A DNA stretch of 64,000 nucleotides from Photobacterium sanguinicancri (lineage in GTDB: Bacteria > Pseudomonadota > Gammaproteobacteria > Enterobacterales > Vibrionaceae), in NCBI RefSeq assembly GCF_024346675.1, contig NZ_AP024850.1, positions 1,302,001 to 1,366,000 on the forward strand. The letters run 5' to 3'. This document shows positions 48,661-56,323 of this stretch, in pieces. A program made the position numbers and the translations under genes. Position 1 is the stretch's first letter; the number at the start of each line of letters is the position of its first letter. The notes below the pieces were generated by a model that saw only the letters and a list, made by a program, of their open reading frames with translations, searched no databases and was not told where the DNA came from.

Positions 48661-48677
48661 TTGGTGCGAAGATTGCT
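48661..48677 (+). promoter_or_regulatory. sigma-54 (-24/-12) promoter of the second PEP-CTERM gene
   Basis: TTGGTGCGAAGATTGCT has GG and GC dinucleotides exactly ten bases apart and the TTGCT form of the -12 box. The predicted start of transcription is about 28 bases before the gene. The remaining intergenic stretch from 48334 to 48715 is AT-rich, without a gene; enhancer sites would be expected in it, but I cannot identify one. Confidence 0.6.
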
Positions 48678-48715
48678 CTTTACCTAGTGAATCAATATAT
48701 AGATAGGGAAGAGTC

Positions 48716-49345
48716 ATGCGATTATTAAATAAGATATTGGTAGTAGCATCATTTATTATTTCGACTTATACGCATGCTGCGTCAATAGCATGTGATGCCG
48801 CCATTGCAAATAAAGTGACTGTAAATATGGGGTGTGAGGTTGGGTCTCAAAAAAATGACAAATTGAATCCAACACTAGCCGTTAACGATGATGCTATGTT
48901 TGGTATTACCAACTGGGAGTTCTTCGGCAAGATCTTTGAAGGTGGATCTGGAGATAACTCTCTAGATATTAATCTTTCAACAGGCAACTACACCTTCAGT
49001 GCAACGGGTGATCTCCAAATGGGGACGTGGTCGATGACAAGCGGTATTTGGACTGCGTTTGATGACATCATGCTGGTCTTTAAAGGCGGTAACCCTAACT
49101 TTACGGGCTACCATATTAAAGATGGTGAAATCTCGGGCAGCTATATGACGCCGCAACTTAAAGATGGTAAGCCTCAGGATATTTCTCATATTAGTTTTTA
49201 CGGTGTGAAGGGTGATGGTGTCGAGTGTCAAGCAACACCATGTGGTCCTATCCCTCCTGTACCAGAGCCATCAAGTATTGCTCTCTTCATGCTAGGTATG
49301 ACTGGAGTCGGTTGCGCAGTACGCCGTCGTAAAAATAAGCAATAG
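48716..49345 (+). CDS. PEP-CTERM sorting-domain protein
   Basis: A 209-residue exported protein with signal peptide MRLLNKILVVASFIISTYTHA and a C-terminal PEP-CTERM tail: PPVPEPSSIALFMLGMTGVG followed by CAVRRRKNKQ. The middle (NWEFFGKIFEGGSGDNSLDI, GTWSMTSGIWTAFDDIMLVF, ISHISFYGVKG) is a beta-rich domain resembling many short PEP-CTERM surface proteins, with four cysteines in the mature part. It would be handled by an exosortase encoded elsewhere. AGGGAAGAG precedes the ATG. It is divergent from the THxN-type gene and is followed by a terminator. Confidence 0.85.
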   Translation: MRLLNKILVVASFIISTYTHAASIACDAAIANKVTVNMGCEVGSQKNDKLNPTLAVNDDAMFGITNWEFFGKIFEGGSGDNSLDINLSTGNYTFSATGDLQMGTWSMTSGIWTAFDDIMLVFKGGNPNFTGYHIKDGEISGSYMTPQLKDGKPQDISHISFYGVKGDGVECQATPCGPIPPVPEPSSIALFMLGMTGVGCAVRRRKNKQ

Positions 49346-49413
49346 CTTCAGTAGTTTTGGTGTACTGATTTATATGATTTTTGAACAATAACTTTTCTAG
49401 ATTGGTACCACCT

Positions 49414-49442
49414 AAGAGCTAGCATATCGCTAGCTCTTTTGT
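49414..49442 (+). terminator. terminator after the PEP-CTERM gene
   Basis: A perfect 10-base-pair stem AAGAGCTAGC / GCTAGCTCTT with an ATATC loop and a short T-run. It also faces the end of the convergent racemase gene. Confidence 0.78.
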
Positions 49443-49479
49443 ATATTAGTTACCAGCTTGATGTCTTCCCTTACTTTAA

Positions 49480-50190
49480 TTATGCCACCAATTCATGTTC
49501 GTCTGCAGTTGCCCATGCAATACATTCATCAGCAAGGATTTCTAGTGAATCAAGACACTTCAACGGCTGTGATTCGACTTGTGACGCCAGTGCAATAGGG
49601 ATTTCAGTACAACCAAAAATAACAGCGTCAGCACCGCGTGCCAGCATAGCCTCAAATACTGGTGCCATGAGTTGTTCACCTTCTTTGACGTTACCTGCTT
49701 TAACCGCATAAATCCCAGCCATGACTTGTTGCTGTTCTTGCTCAGTTGTTTCTAAGGCATCAATGCCTTTTTCAGCAAGTCGGCCTTGATACATGTTGGT
49801 CATCATGGTGGCCGTTGTCGCTAGAATGCCCACACGTTGGTATTGTCGATATTTGGCTTCACTTACAACGCTGTCAATAATACTGATTGTGTGAACATGG
49901 CTAATGGCTTGAAGGCGCGCATACCAAAAGTGTGCGGTATTACAGGGAATAACAATACAACTAGCCCCTGCGTTTTGTAATTCTTCAAAGCCCTGCTTCA
50001 GAATAGGAAACGGATCGGGCCCCTTGTTAAGAATACAAGCGGTGCGATCGGGAATTTGAGGAACACTGCTGACTAACATTGGAATATGTTCTTGGTCATT
50101 ATGAGCCGGTGTACGTGCAATAATTTTTTGCATGAAGGTGACGGTAGCGAGTGGTCCCATACCGCCTAAAACGCCCAGTTTTTTCAGCAT
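49480..50190 (-). CDS. aspartate/glutamate racemase family protein
   Basis: A 236-residue member of the Asp/Glu racemase superfamily, close to the YgeA/RacX group. The two catalytic cysteines are visible in IPCNTAHFW and FGCTEIPIAL, and the start MLKKLGVLGGMGPLATVTFM is typical. The enzyme is cofactor-independent and would interconvert L- and D-forms of aspartate, glutamate or a related amino acid; which one cannot be read from the sequence. It is divergent from a LysR-type regulator, with a LysR-type binding box between. A dicarboxylate carrier of the Dcu type lies nearby, consistent with aspartate metabolism. Confidence 0.88.
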   Translation of the reverse strand: MLKKLGVLGGMGPLATVTFMQKIIARTPAHNDQEHIPMLVSSVPQIPDRTACILNKGPDPFPILKQGFEELQNAGASCIVIPCNTAHFWYARLQAISHVHTISIIDSVVSEAKYRQYQRVGILATTATMMTNMYQGRLAEKGIDALETTEQEQQQVMAGIYAVKAGNVKEGEQLMAPVFEAMLARGADAVIFGCTEIPIALASQVESQPLKCLDSLEILADECIAWATADEHELVA

Positions 50191-50271
50191 GATTATGTTC
50201 CTAATAGAGTGTTGTTGAAACCACTATAAATAGGCGTAGGTGTGTTTAGAAATGCTAAAGCTGGCGCTCTG

Positions 50272-50286
50272 ATGCCGAATCGGTAT
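50272..50286. promoter_or_regulatory. LysR-type (T-N11-A) box between racemase and regulator
   Basis: ATGCCGA-A-TCGGTAT is a 7+7 inverted repeat with one mismatch and has the T-N11-A form of LysR-family sites. It is 82 bases before the racemase start. The sequence AATCGG(T/C)ATAGC recurs before the Dcu-type gene. Confidence 0.5.
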
Positions 50287-50460
50287 AGCGAATTCACTTG
50301 CTGTTTGTTGTTTTGATTATTCAGTTTTGAATGGCAATAAATGACTTGTTTAAGTGGTAAAAAATGAAAAGGAAAGTGATTAATGTGATGTCTGTTACAA
50401 GCAATATCGCGAGCATTAATGCATTGTTAGGTATAATTATTTTCTTTTTCTGTGCTTATT

Positions 50461-51345
50461 ATGAATATAGAAAGTAAGTGGCTAGAAGACTTTTTAGCCT
50501 TGGCTGAACAACGCAACTTTTCTCATGCTGCAGAGCAACGCAATGTCACTCAGCCTGCGTTTAGTCGCCGTATTCGTGCACTTGAAAATGCAGTCGGTGC
50601 CGAGCTTGTCGATCGAACCAAAACCCCAATTGCACTCACGCCAAGCGGCAAGCTATTTCGAATTTCAGCCCGTACTCTTATTAATCAAATGGTCGATGGC
50701 ATAGGTCAGTTATCTGATCTGTCAAAACTGGGCGGTAATATTGTTCGTGTTGCTGCGGCGCATTCCTTGGCGACGAGCTTAGTGCCAAATATCCAGCCAC
50801 TATTAAGCCATGGTAAACACAACCCCTTGTTAAGCGTTGAAGCGATCGATGTCGATCAAGCGACAGAAGAATTGCATGAAGGCAGTTGTGATTTGTTACT
50901 TGCATTTGATGATGAGCGTTTACGTTTACCGCCATATCAGTCATTGCGTATAGGTGAAGCTGAGCTACTGCCTGTGTGTGCCTGCGATGACAAAGGCGAC
51001 CCTCTATTCCAGTTTGATTTAAAGCAACCGACACCATGGTTGGCGTATAGTCCAAGTTCTTACATGGGGCGACAAGTTGAAGCTGTGCGCGACCAAGTTA
51101 ACTTGCAAGCGGTGTTTTCGTCATCAATGACAGACTTACTCAAGATCTTAGTGTTGAAAGGCCAGGGTGTTGCTTGGTTACCGGATTACGCAATTAAAGA
51201 TGAGTTAGCGAGTGGGCAAGTTGCACTGGTTGGTGAGTCATACCTTCGTTTGCCTATTGCTTATTATGCCTACCGCTATCAAGCGCGACTGCACCCAGCA
51301 GGTGAGCAAGTGTGGAATACGCTTTGTCAGTTAGTGACAGACTAA
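50461..51345 (+). CDS. LysR-family regulator, HypT/QseD (YjiE)-like
   Basis: A 294-residue LysR-type regulator. The N-terminal helix-turn-helix (ESKWLEDFLALAEQRNFSHA, NVTQPAFSRRIRALENAVGA) and the effector domain (VRVAAAHSLATSLVPNIQPL, AIDVDQATEELHEGSCDLLL, KGQGVAWLPDYAIKDE) are close to E. coli HypT (YjiE/QseD), described as a hypochlorite-responsive regulator. I start at the ATG giving MNIESKW; a GTG three codons upstream is also in frame. Despite the family resemblance, its position between a racemase and a Dcu carrier suggests a metabolic role here. Confidence 0.88.
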   Translation: MNIESKWLEDFLALAEQRNFSHAAEQRNVTQPAFSRRIRALENAVGAELVDRTKTPIALTPSGKLFRISARTLINQMVDGIGQLSDLSKLGGNIVRVAAAHSLATSLVPNIQPLLSHGKHNPLLSVEAIDVDQATEELHEGSCDLLLAFDDERLRLPPYQSLRIGEAELLPVCACDDKGDPLFQFDLKQPTPWLAYSPSSYMGRQVEAVRDQVNLQAVFSSSMTDLLKILVLKGQGVAWLPDYAIKDELASGQVALVGESYLRLPIAYYAYRYQARLHPAGEQVWNTLCQLVTD

Positions 51346-51419
51346 GCAAGGTATTAACCAAGCTCTTCACTCAGTTTTTTAATTAAATTCTTGAACGAAA
51401 CAAAGTGTAATCAACAAGC

Positions 51420-51447
51420 AAAGCCCAGCAAATATGCTGGGCTTTGT
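51420..51447. terminator. bidirectional terminator between the LysR gene and the Dcu-type gene
   Basis: The stem AAAGCCCAGCA / TGCTGGGCTTT with an AATA loop is followed by GTTGT. It lies between convergent genes. Confidence 0.8.
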
Positions 51448-51492
51448 TGTAAAGGGAAATAAGTTTTTGCGCCTATCGCTGCATCACCTTAG

Positions 51493-52806
51493 TTATAAAA
51501 TCATAGGTGCAAGAACAAAACCGCAAAGGGTTGAGATGATGACGCCACAAAGCCCTGGTAACAAGAATGGGTGGTCAAAAATATTCTTACCCATACGAGT
51601 CGTACCCGTTGAATCAAACTCGATAGCAGCCAAAGAGGTTGGATAAGTCGGTAGAACAAATACGCCAGTGACTGCAACGAATGAAGCCAAGATAGCCCAG
51701 TGTGGCACTTGAAGACTAAGAGCAAGTGGAATAATGAGTGGTGTCGTCGCGCCTTGAGAAAGAAGTAGCGTACAAGTGCCGAATAAGACCACAGAAAGTA
51801 ACATTGGGTAAGCTTGAAGTAGGGTACCTGCGGTGGCTTTAATTTCAGGTAAGTAAGCATTTACCATGGTGGAGCCCATAGTCACAATACCCAAAATAAC
51901 AGCGACTGAACTCATGCCTGAGCGGAAGGTAGTAGTACGGATGATCTTGTCGGGATTGACCTGACAGAAAGGTACCATTAGACAGGCGACAGCGAACATA
52001 CTGACAATAATAATGTCACGCGTTGACATCATTGAGCCATCACCAAATTGTGGGCGCAGCGGTGGGAATGCTGCGTAAATAACAATGACGATAGTGGCGA
52101 GTAGGAAAAGCAGTACTGAATATTTTGCTTTTGGATCTAACTCAGTATTCGTCGTTGTTTGTGTATCGGTCTTTTGTTTATGTTCAGCCTGAATACGCTC
52201 TAGATAGATAGGATCTTCATCGAGTTCACAGCCTTGGCGAGAAGCGACAAAGGCCGCGACCATAGCGGCAATGAAAGACGCAGGTAAGCAGACTGCCATT
52301 ATCTGTAAAAAGCTGACACCAATAGGCTCCATGATTGAAATCATCGCTGCCATTGCAGCTGAGATTGGAGAGCCAGAAATGGCCACTTGTGAAGCCACAA
52401 CCGCGGCTGACAGTGGGCGAGAAGGACGTACTCCTATCTCTTTGGCAACTTCAGATATAACGGGTAAAGTTGAAAATACGGTATAACCAGTCCCAGCCAT
52501 TATGGTCATCAACCAAGTGATCATAGGCGCAAGGAAATTGATATAGCGTGGATTTCGGCGCATGAGATTACCTGCGTAATGCACCAGCCAATCCATTCCC
52601 CCTGCGGCTTGCATAGTCGAAGCTGCAGTAACGACAGCCATGATAATTAAAATGACGTTTACCGCAGGCTGGCTCGGCTCTAACCCAAAGCCGAGTGTTA
52701 GCACTGCTAACCCTAATCCCCCGGCAAGACCAACGCCTAGCCCTCCCATTTTTAAGCCCCAATAAATGCAACCTAAAACAATAACGAGTTGAATGATAAC
52801 TAGCAT
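51493..52806 (-). CDS. Dcu-family C4-dicarboxylate transporter
   Basis: A 437-residue inner-membrane carrier of the DcuA/DcuB family, which exchanges fumarate, aspartate, malate and succinate under anaerobic conditions. Recognisable segments are GLKMGGLGVGLAGGLGLAVL, MAVVTAASTMQAAGGMDWLV, the APMITWLMTIMAGTGYTVFS loop, VASQVAISGSPISAA, and ATTPLIIPLALSLQVP. A hydrophilic cytoplasmic loop (DPIYLERIQAEHKQKTDTQT) divides the helices. Whether it is DcuA- or DcuB-like cannot be fixed by eye. It is convergent with the HypT-like regulator and may supply aspartate to the neighbouring racemase. Confidence 0.88.
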   Translation of the reverse strand: MLVIIQLVIVLGCIYWGLKMGGLGVGLAGGLGLAVLTLGFGLEPSQPAVNVILIIMAVVTAASTMQAAGGMDWLVHYAGNLMRRNPRYINFLAPMITWLMTIMAGTGYTVFSTLPVISEVAKEIGVRPSRPLSAAVVASQVAISGSPISAAMAAMISIMEPIGVSFLQIMAVCLPASFIAAMVAAFVASRQGCELDEDPIYLERIQAEHKQKTDTQTTTNTELDPKAKYSVLLFLLATIVIVIYAAFPPLRPQFGDGSMMSTRDIIIVSMFAVACLMVPFCQVNPDKIIRTTTFRSGMSSVAVILGIVTMGSTMVNAYLPEIKATAGTLLQAYPMLLSVVLFGTCTLLLSQGATTPLIIPLALSLQVPHWAILASFVAVTGVFVLPTYPTSLAAIEFDSTGTTRMGKNIFDHPFLLPGLCGVIISTLCGFVLAPMIL

Positions 52807-52950
52807 AATTTTTACTCACTGAGTGACAGATTGTTTGGTTTTACGCTGTATGCCTAAAACCTGAATGGTTGAAGTTCATTAACCTACTTTCTATAGGGGT
52901 AATGGTGAGCGATTCATTACTCGCTGTTAAATGCTGAAAAATGTTTCGTG

Positions 52951-52968
52951 ATAACAAATCGGCATAGC
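52951..52968. promoter_or_regulatory. candidate LysR box before the Dcu-type gene
   Basis: ATAACAAATCGGCATAGC contains AATCGGCATAGC, which differs by one base from the sequence before the racemase gene, and has a T-N11-A spacing, but its left arm is degenerate. It lies about 150 bases before the start. The 473-base gap from 52807 to 53279 otherwise holds only the box at 53169-53183 and no gene. Confidence 0.4.
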
Positions 52969-53168
52969 TAGAGTGATAAAAATGAGATTTAGTTAACTGT
53001 AATTATTCAAATCAACAGTCTGATAGGGCTGGCTGGAGTTACTCGATAGGTAATATTAGTCACCTTGGTGCATAAATTTTTATTGGCGATAACGTGATGC
53101 TGATCTTGGCAAATTAGCCGAGATAAGAGTCTGAATTTCGTATGTTGAGTATGAGTGATTAACATCCT

Positions 53169-53183
53169 ATTCCAGATTGGAAT
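53169..53183. promoter_or_regulatory. LysR-type box before the TauE/SafE gene
   Basis: ATTCCA-GAT-TGGAAT is a perfect 6+6 inverted repeat with T-N11-A form, about 97 bases before the carrier gene. ATTCC and GGAAT half-sites recur before the convergent LysR gene. Confidence 0.5.
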
Positions 53184-53279
53184 TAGTCCGTGTCGCAGCT
53201 TTCCTTTTTGATCTTATCAATAAGGCGTTACTCTCCATTTTAGATTGTTGGTTTGAATTTGTTATCCAAAGGAATATAA

Positions 53280-54050
53280 ATGGAATTTTCGTATGAGGTC
53301 ATCGCGATCCTTTTTGGCGTTGCGGCATTGGCGGGGTTTATCGATGCAATTGCTGGTGGTGGGGGACTACTTACCGTGCCAGCCTTATTGTCTGTGGGCA
53401 TTCCTCCTGCTCAAGCATTGGCGACCAATAAATTACAGAGCTCATTTGGTAGTTTCTCGGCAAGTTTGTATTTTGTCCGCAATGGGCTCGTTAATTTAAA
53501 AACAATGCGCTTAGCGATTGCTTGTACCTTTGTTGGTTCTGCAATAGGCGCAGAATTGGTCCAGTTTATTGATGCAGGCGTGCTCACCAATATTATTCCA
53601 TTATTACTGCTGGGTATTTCTCTGTATTTCTTGTTTGCACCGCAAGCGGGTGTAGGTGGAGGAGAAGCTAAACTATCTGAGACAGCATTCGCGTTCTCAG
53701 TTGGATTTGGCATAGGCTTTTACGATGGGTTTTTTGGCCCTGGTACGGGATCTTTATTTACGATTTGCTTTGTCGCTATAGCTCAATTAAGCATGATCGA
53801 AGCAACAGCCCGAACCAAGGTTCTTAACTTTACATCAAACATCGCGGCATTGTTGTTTTTCATTATGGCTGGGTTGCCGGTGTGGGAAATTGGTTTAACC
53901 ATGGCGGTGGGTGGCTTCATTGGTGCGCGTTTTGGTGCCAAGGTTGCGATTACGAAAGGGCGAAAACTTATCCGCCCTATGGTGGTTGTTATCTCTATGG
54001 TTATGGCAATAAAGTTGCTGCTGGAACAAAATCCGCAATGGTTTCAATAA
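53280..54050 (+). CDS. TauE/SafE (TSUP) family transporter, YfcA-like
   Basis: A 256-residue membrane protein with about eight helices in two repeats, of the TauE/SafE (DUF81) family, closest to E. coli YfcA. Visible hallmarks are GFIDAIAGGGGLLTVPALLS and ALATNKLQSSFGSFSASLYF in the first repeat and GFYDGFFGPGTGSLFTICFV in the second. Members move sulfite, sulfonates, sulfoacetate or other small organic anions; the substrate here is unknown. AAAGGA precedes the ATG. Its last 50 bases overlap the end of the convergent LysR-family gene, which probably controls it. Confidence 0.88.
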   Translation: MEFSYEVIAILFGVAALAGFIDAIAGGGGLLTVPALLSVGIPPAQALATNKLQSSFGSFSASLYFVRNGLVNLKTMRLAIACTFVGSAIGAELVQFIDAGVLTNIIPLLLLGISLYFLFAPQAGVGGGEAKLSETAFAFSVGFGIGFYDGFFGPGTGSLFTICFVAIAQLSMIEATARTKVLNFTSNIAALLFFIMAGLPVWEIGLTMAVGGFIGARFGAKVAITKGRKLIRPMVVVISMVMAIKLLLEQNPQWFQ

Positions 54051-54855
54051 GCTGCTCAACACGTTTTGACTGGTAACTCTTGCGGCGGTAGCAAAGGTGT
54101 ACTGGACGCGTTAATTCATTGAGAAAATCAAAGTGATGGCAGTGTTGAGCTTCAATATTCAGCGTTTTTACGACAGACATTGGGATTAATGCAGGGGCGA
54201 CACCGCCGAGCGCCAGTTTTGCCGCTGCTGTATAGGAATCCATTTCCATCATAGGTTGAATGCCCATTTTTTGTAATGTCGCAGCTTGGTATGTATTTGC
54301 GCTGTTTTTTAGGTCATTCGTCAACAACATTGTGGGTGTTGAATCAAGCGATGTCGCACTCACAATAGTGAATTGTTCATCGATGAGATGGCGAGCCACG
54401 ATGCCATGTTGTGGTGGTAAATGACCAGCACAAAAGCCCACTGTTGCGTCACCTGATGACACACTTTCAATAATAAAAGGTGTTTGCTGAGTAAAGACTG
54501 ATAGATGGGGATCTTTTTGAATATAAGCGCCAAGAATGTCACTCAAATAACCTGCGACTAAGGTTTCAGAGCAAGCAATGGTGATAAGCGAAGTATCTTG
54601 AATATCTTGCTGCTCAAAGATCAGCCCTTTCATTTCTCGATAGCTGGGTTCAACGCTATCAATAAGCTGCTTGGCGGTAGCGGTTAGCTGGATATGCCGA
54701 CCCGCAGGTTCAATGAGCTTCTTGCCTAAACGCTTTTCAAGGTTAGCGATACGCTTACTGACCGCAGATTGACTAATGTACAGGCGTGTGCCTGCTTTGC
54801 TCATGGTGCCTTCTTTGGCTAATACGAGTAAGGTTTCAATTCCGTCAAGTAACAC
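54001..54855 (-). CDS. LysR-family transcriptional regulator
   Basis: A 284-residue LysR-type regulator with helix-turn-helix VLAKEGTMSKAGTRLYISQS (recognition AVSKRIANLEKRLGKKLI) and a substrate-binding-like domain (LITIACSETLVAGYLSDILG, VSSGDATVGFCAGHLPPQHG, AAAKLALGGVAPALIPMSVV). It begins with GTG (LLDGIETLLVLAK). The gene ends inside the convergent TauE/SafE gene. Half-sites ATTCC...GGAAT just before its start match the box in front of the carrier, consistent with control of both. Effector unknown. Confidence 0.86.
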   Translation of the reverse strand: MLLDGIETLLVLAKEGTMSKAGTRLYISQSAVSKRIANLEKRLGKKLIEPAGRHIQLTATAKQLIDSVEPSYREMKGLIFEQQDIQDTSLITIACSETLVAGYLSDILGAYIQKDPHLSVFTQQTPFIIESVSSGDATVGFCAGHLPPQHGIVARHLIDEQFTIVSATSLDSTPTMLLTNDLKNSANTYQAATLQKMGIQPMMEMDSYTAAAKLALGGVAPALIPMSVVKTLNIEAQHCHHFDFLNELTRPVHLCYRRKSYQSKRVEQLIETIADFVPAATLLP

Positions 54856-54859
54856 ACAG

Positions 54860-54883
54860 ATTCCATTTATGACAATACGGAAT
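54860..54883 (-). promoter_or_regulatory. possible autoregulatory LysR half-site pair
   Basis: ATTCC-N14-GGAAT lies within 30 bases of the LysR start codon. It shares half-sites with the palindrome before the TauE/SafE gene but has a wider spacing. Confidence 0.3.
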
Positions 54884-54934
54884 AGGTATGTTAGCGCAGT
54901 GTGGGGAAGATTAAAGAGGAAAAAGCAATAAGGT

Positions 54935-54968
54935 AATAGAGAACGTGCAGAGCGTCACGTTCTCTATT
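54935..54968 (-). terminator. strong hairpin, probable terminator of the cosR-like gene
   Basis: A perfect 13-base-pair stem AATAGAGAACGTG / CACGTTCTCTATT with an 8-base loop lies 38 bases beyond the end of the MarR-type gene. The T-run expected on the reverse strand is poor (ACCTTATTGC), so termination efficiency is uncertain. Confidence 0.5.
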
Positions 54969-55005
54969 CATCAGCTAGGCTTACAATAGCAGCGATAACG
55001 CAGTG

Positions 55006-55497
55006 TTATAAGTTGCTGGCTTCTTCAGTTTTGGTAATGCTACCTACTGCTAGTACAGGTGCGACATCTAAATGCTCCGCATTCATCATTGATGATATGC
55101 GCTGAACTGATGAAAGCAGTAAAGATTGTTCCCACTCCTCAAGTTCATGATATTGAGAAATGAAACTATCTTGTAGTGGCAATGGTGCTTTATTTAGCAC
55201 TTCAACACCAAGAGGGGTCAAATGTGCATGCACTTTTCGCTTGTCTAACTGGCTGCGTTGGCGCACAACAAGTTCTCGCTTTTCAAGGCGGTCAAGAATC
55301 GTTGTTGCCGTTGCTTGGCTCATGTTGGTGTTGTTCGACAATTGGCGAATAGTGACTTCACCAGAATCACGGATAGCGCGCATTAATACTAATTGTGGCC
55401 CAGTTAACCCAGCGACTTTATTCAGCTTTCTTGAATGTAAATCAATCGCTCGGATAATTTGTCGCAAGGCAATAAGGACTTCTTCGTGCTTGTCCAT
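55006..55497 (-). CDS. cosR: MarR-family regulator, CosR-like
   Basis: A 163-residue MarR-type regulator. The winged helix is clear (LTGPQLVLMRAIRDSGEVTI, RQLSNNTNMSQATATTILDR, LEKRELVVRQRSQLDKRKVH). In vibrios, CosR is a MarR-type repressor of compatible-solute genes, encoded divergent from a BCCT carrier gene; the arrangement here is the same apart from one extra gene. I start at the ATG giving MDKHEEVLIALRQ; the frame opens at a TTG four codons earlier, but GGAG stands seven bases before the ATG. The name is inferred from family and neighbourhood, not from a search. Confidence 0.75.
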   Translation of the reverse strand: MDKHEEVLIALRQIIRAIDLHSRKLNKVAGLTGPQLVLMRAIRDSGEVTIRQLSNNTNMSQATATTILDRLEKRELVVRQRSQLDKRKVHAHLTPLGVEVLNKAPLPLQDSFISQYHELEEWEQSLLLSSVQRISSMMNAEHLDVAPVLAVGSITKTEEASNL

Positions 55498-55605
55498 TTT
55501 TCTCTCCAAGATTTAACGCCGCGAAACTACATCAAACAGAGCCAACATGAAAGAAATAGTTGTTAATTTTGAGGGGCTATAGAATTAATGTTAGATGTGA
55601 AAACA

Positions 55606-55683
55606 TTAGAGTTCTAACTAATATTGATTTTGGTGGCTATAATGGAGTGGTCAAAGAATCTACCGTTTGAGGTGGAATTCCAC
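55606..55683 (+). promoter_or_regulatory. promoter and palindromes between cosR and the osmolyte operon
   Basis: TATAAT at 55638-55643 is a good -10 box reading toward the unknown gene. A palindrome TTAGA-GT-TCTAA (55606-55617) covers its -35 region, and a perfect 12-base dyad GTGGAATTCCAC (55672-55683) lies about 25 bases after the likely start. Either could be the regulator's operator. Confidence 0.4.
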
Positions 55684-55780
55684 AATTATTCTTAATAAAT
55701 GTGGCTAATTTGCCATTTTCTTTCATAATCTCCTCCTTTTTTGGTAGTATTTTGCCTTCTTTAGCTTGATGAAAGATATT

Positions 55781-56314
55781 ATGAGTTCTGATAATTTAAC
55801 CGTAAAAGAGATTGTAGAAGATCTTCAAATTCTTCGTGTTCGTTATGAGTTGCCGGACTCCTCAGCGTTTGTACGCTATGAACCTCGTTTTGATGATAGC
55901 CAACCGGAAGAACTAACTGTTCACTCTTCATGGGGTGTTCCATCTGTTGGTGCAGACAAAACGGGTAAGTTTACGCTACCTACATTAGTCAACGAGCTGC
56001 AATATGCTTACATTTTGGCGCACATGTTCCCGAATGTACAAGCGATGGAATACTTCCTTGCGGGCTTCGACACCAGCTTATCTCAGTTAGAATTCATTGG
56101 CGGTAACTATGATTTTGATCGTATGTGGATTTCAAGTGGAGTGAGCAATCTGGGCATTCCGATGGCTATCTTCCTAGGCCAACGTAATGCCGTGAATGGT
56201 CAGCCTTCAGTAACCCTTGTTGATCACCGTAAAGAAGCTACTGGCCAAGTGGTTTATCGTGCTGTTCGTGGTGCTGGTGAGCATGTTGGCGAAGATTTTT
56301 ACTCGGAAGAGTAA
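55781..56314 (+). CDS. hypothetical protein in the BCCT operon
   Basis: A 177-residue cytoplasmic protein with no signal peptide or membrane helix. I do not recognise a family. It is rich in acidic and aromatic residues (LRVRYELPDSSAFVRYEPRF, LQYAYILAHMFPNVQAMEYF, LEFIGGNYDFDRMWISSGVS) and ends HVGEDFYSEE. It stands nine bases before the BCCT carrier gene and shares its promoter, so it probably acts in compatible-solute uptake or its control. The start is uncertain: an in-frame ATG four codons earlier and a TTG five codons earlier are alternatives, none with a strong ribosome binding site. Confidence 0.75.
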   Translation: MSSDNLTVKEIVEDLQILRVRYELPDSSAFVRYEPRFDDSQPEELTVHSSWGVPSVGADKTGKFTLPTLVNELQYAYILAHMFPNVQAMEYFLAGFDTSLSQLEFIGGNYDFDRMWISSGVSNLGIPMAIFLGQRNAVNGQPSVTLVDHRKEATGQVVYRAVRGAGEHVGEDFYSEE

Positions 56315-56323
56315 GGAGGCAAC

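Noticed and set aside
51501-51860. Second reverse-strand frame of 119 codons within the Dcu-type gene
   Set aside because: It runs in another frame of a clearly conserved membrane protein gene.
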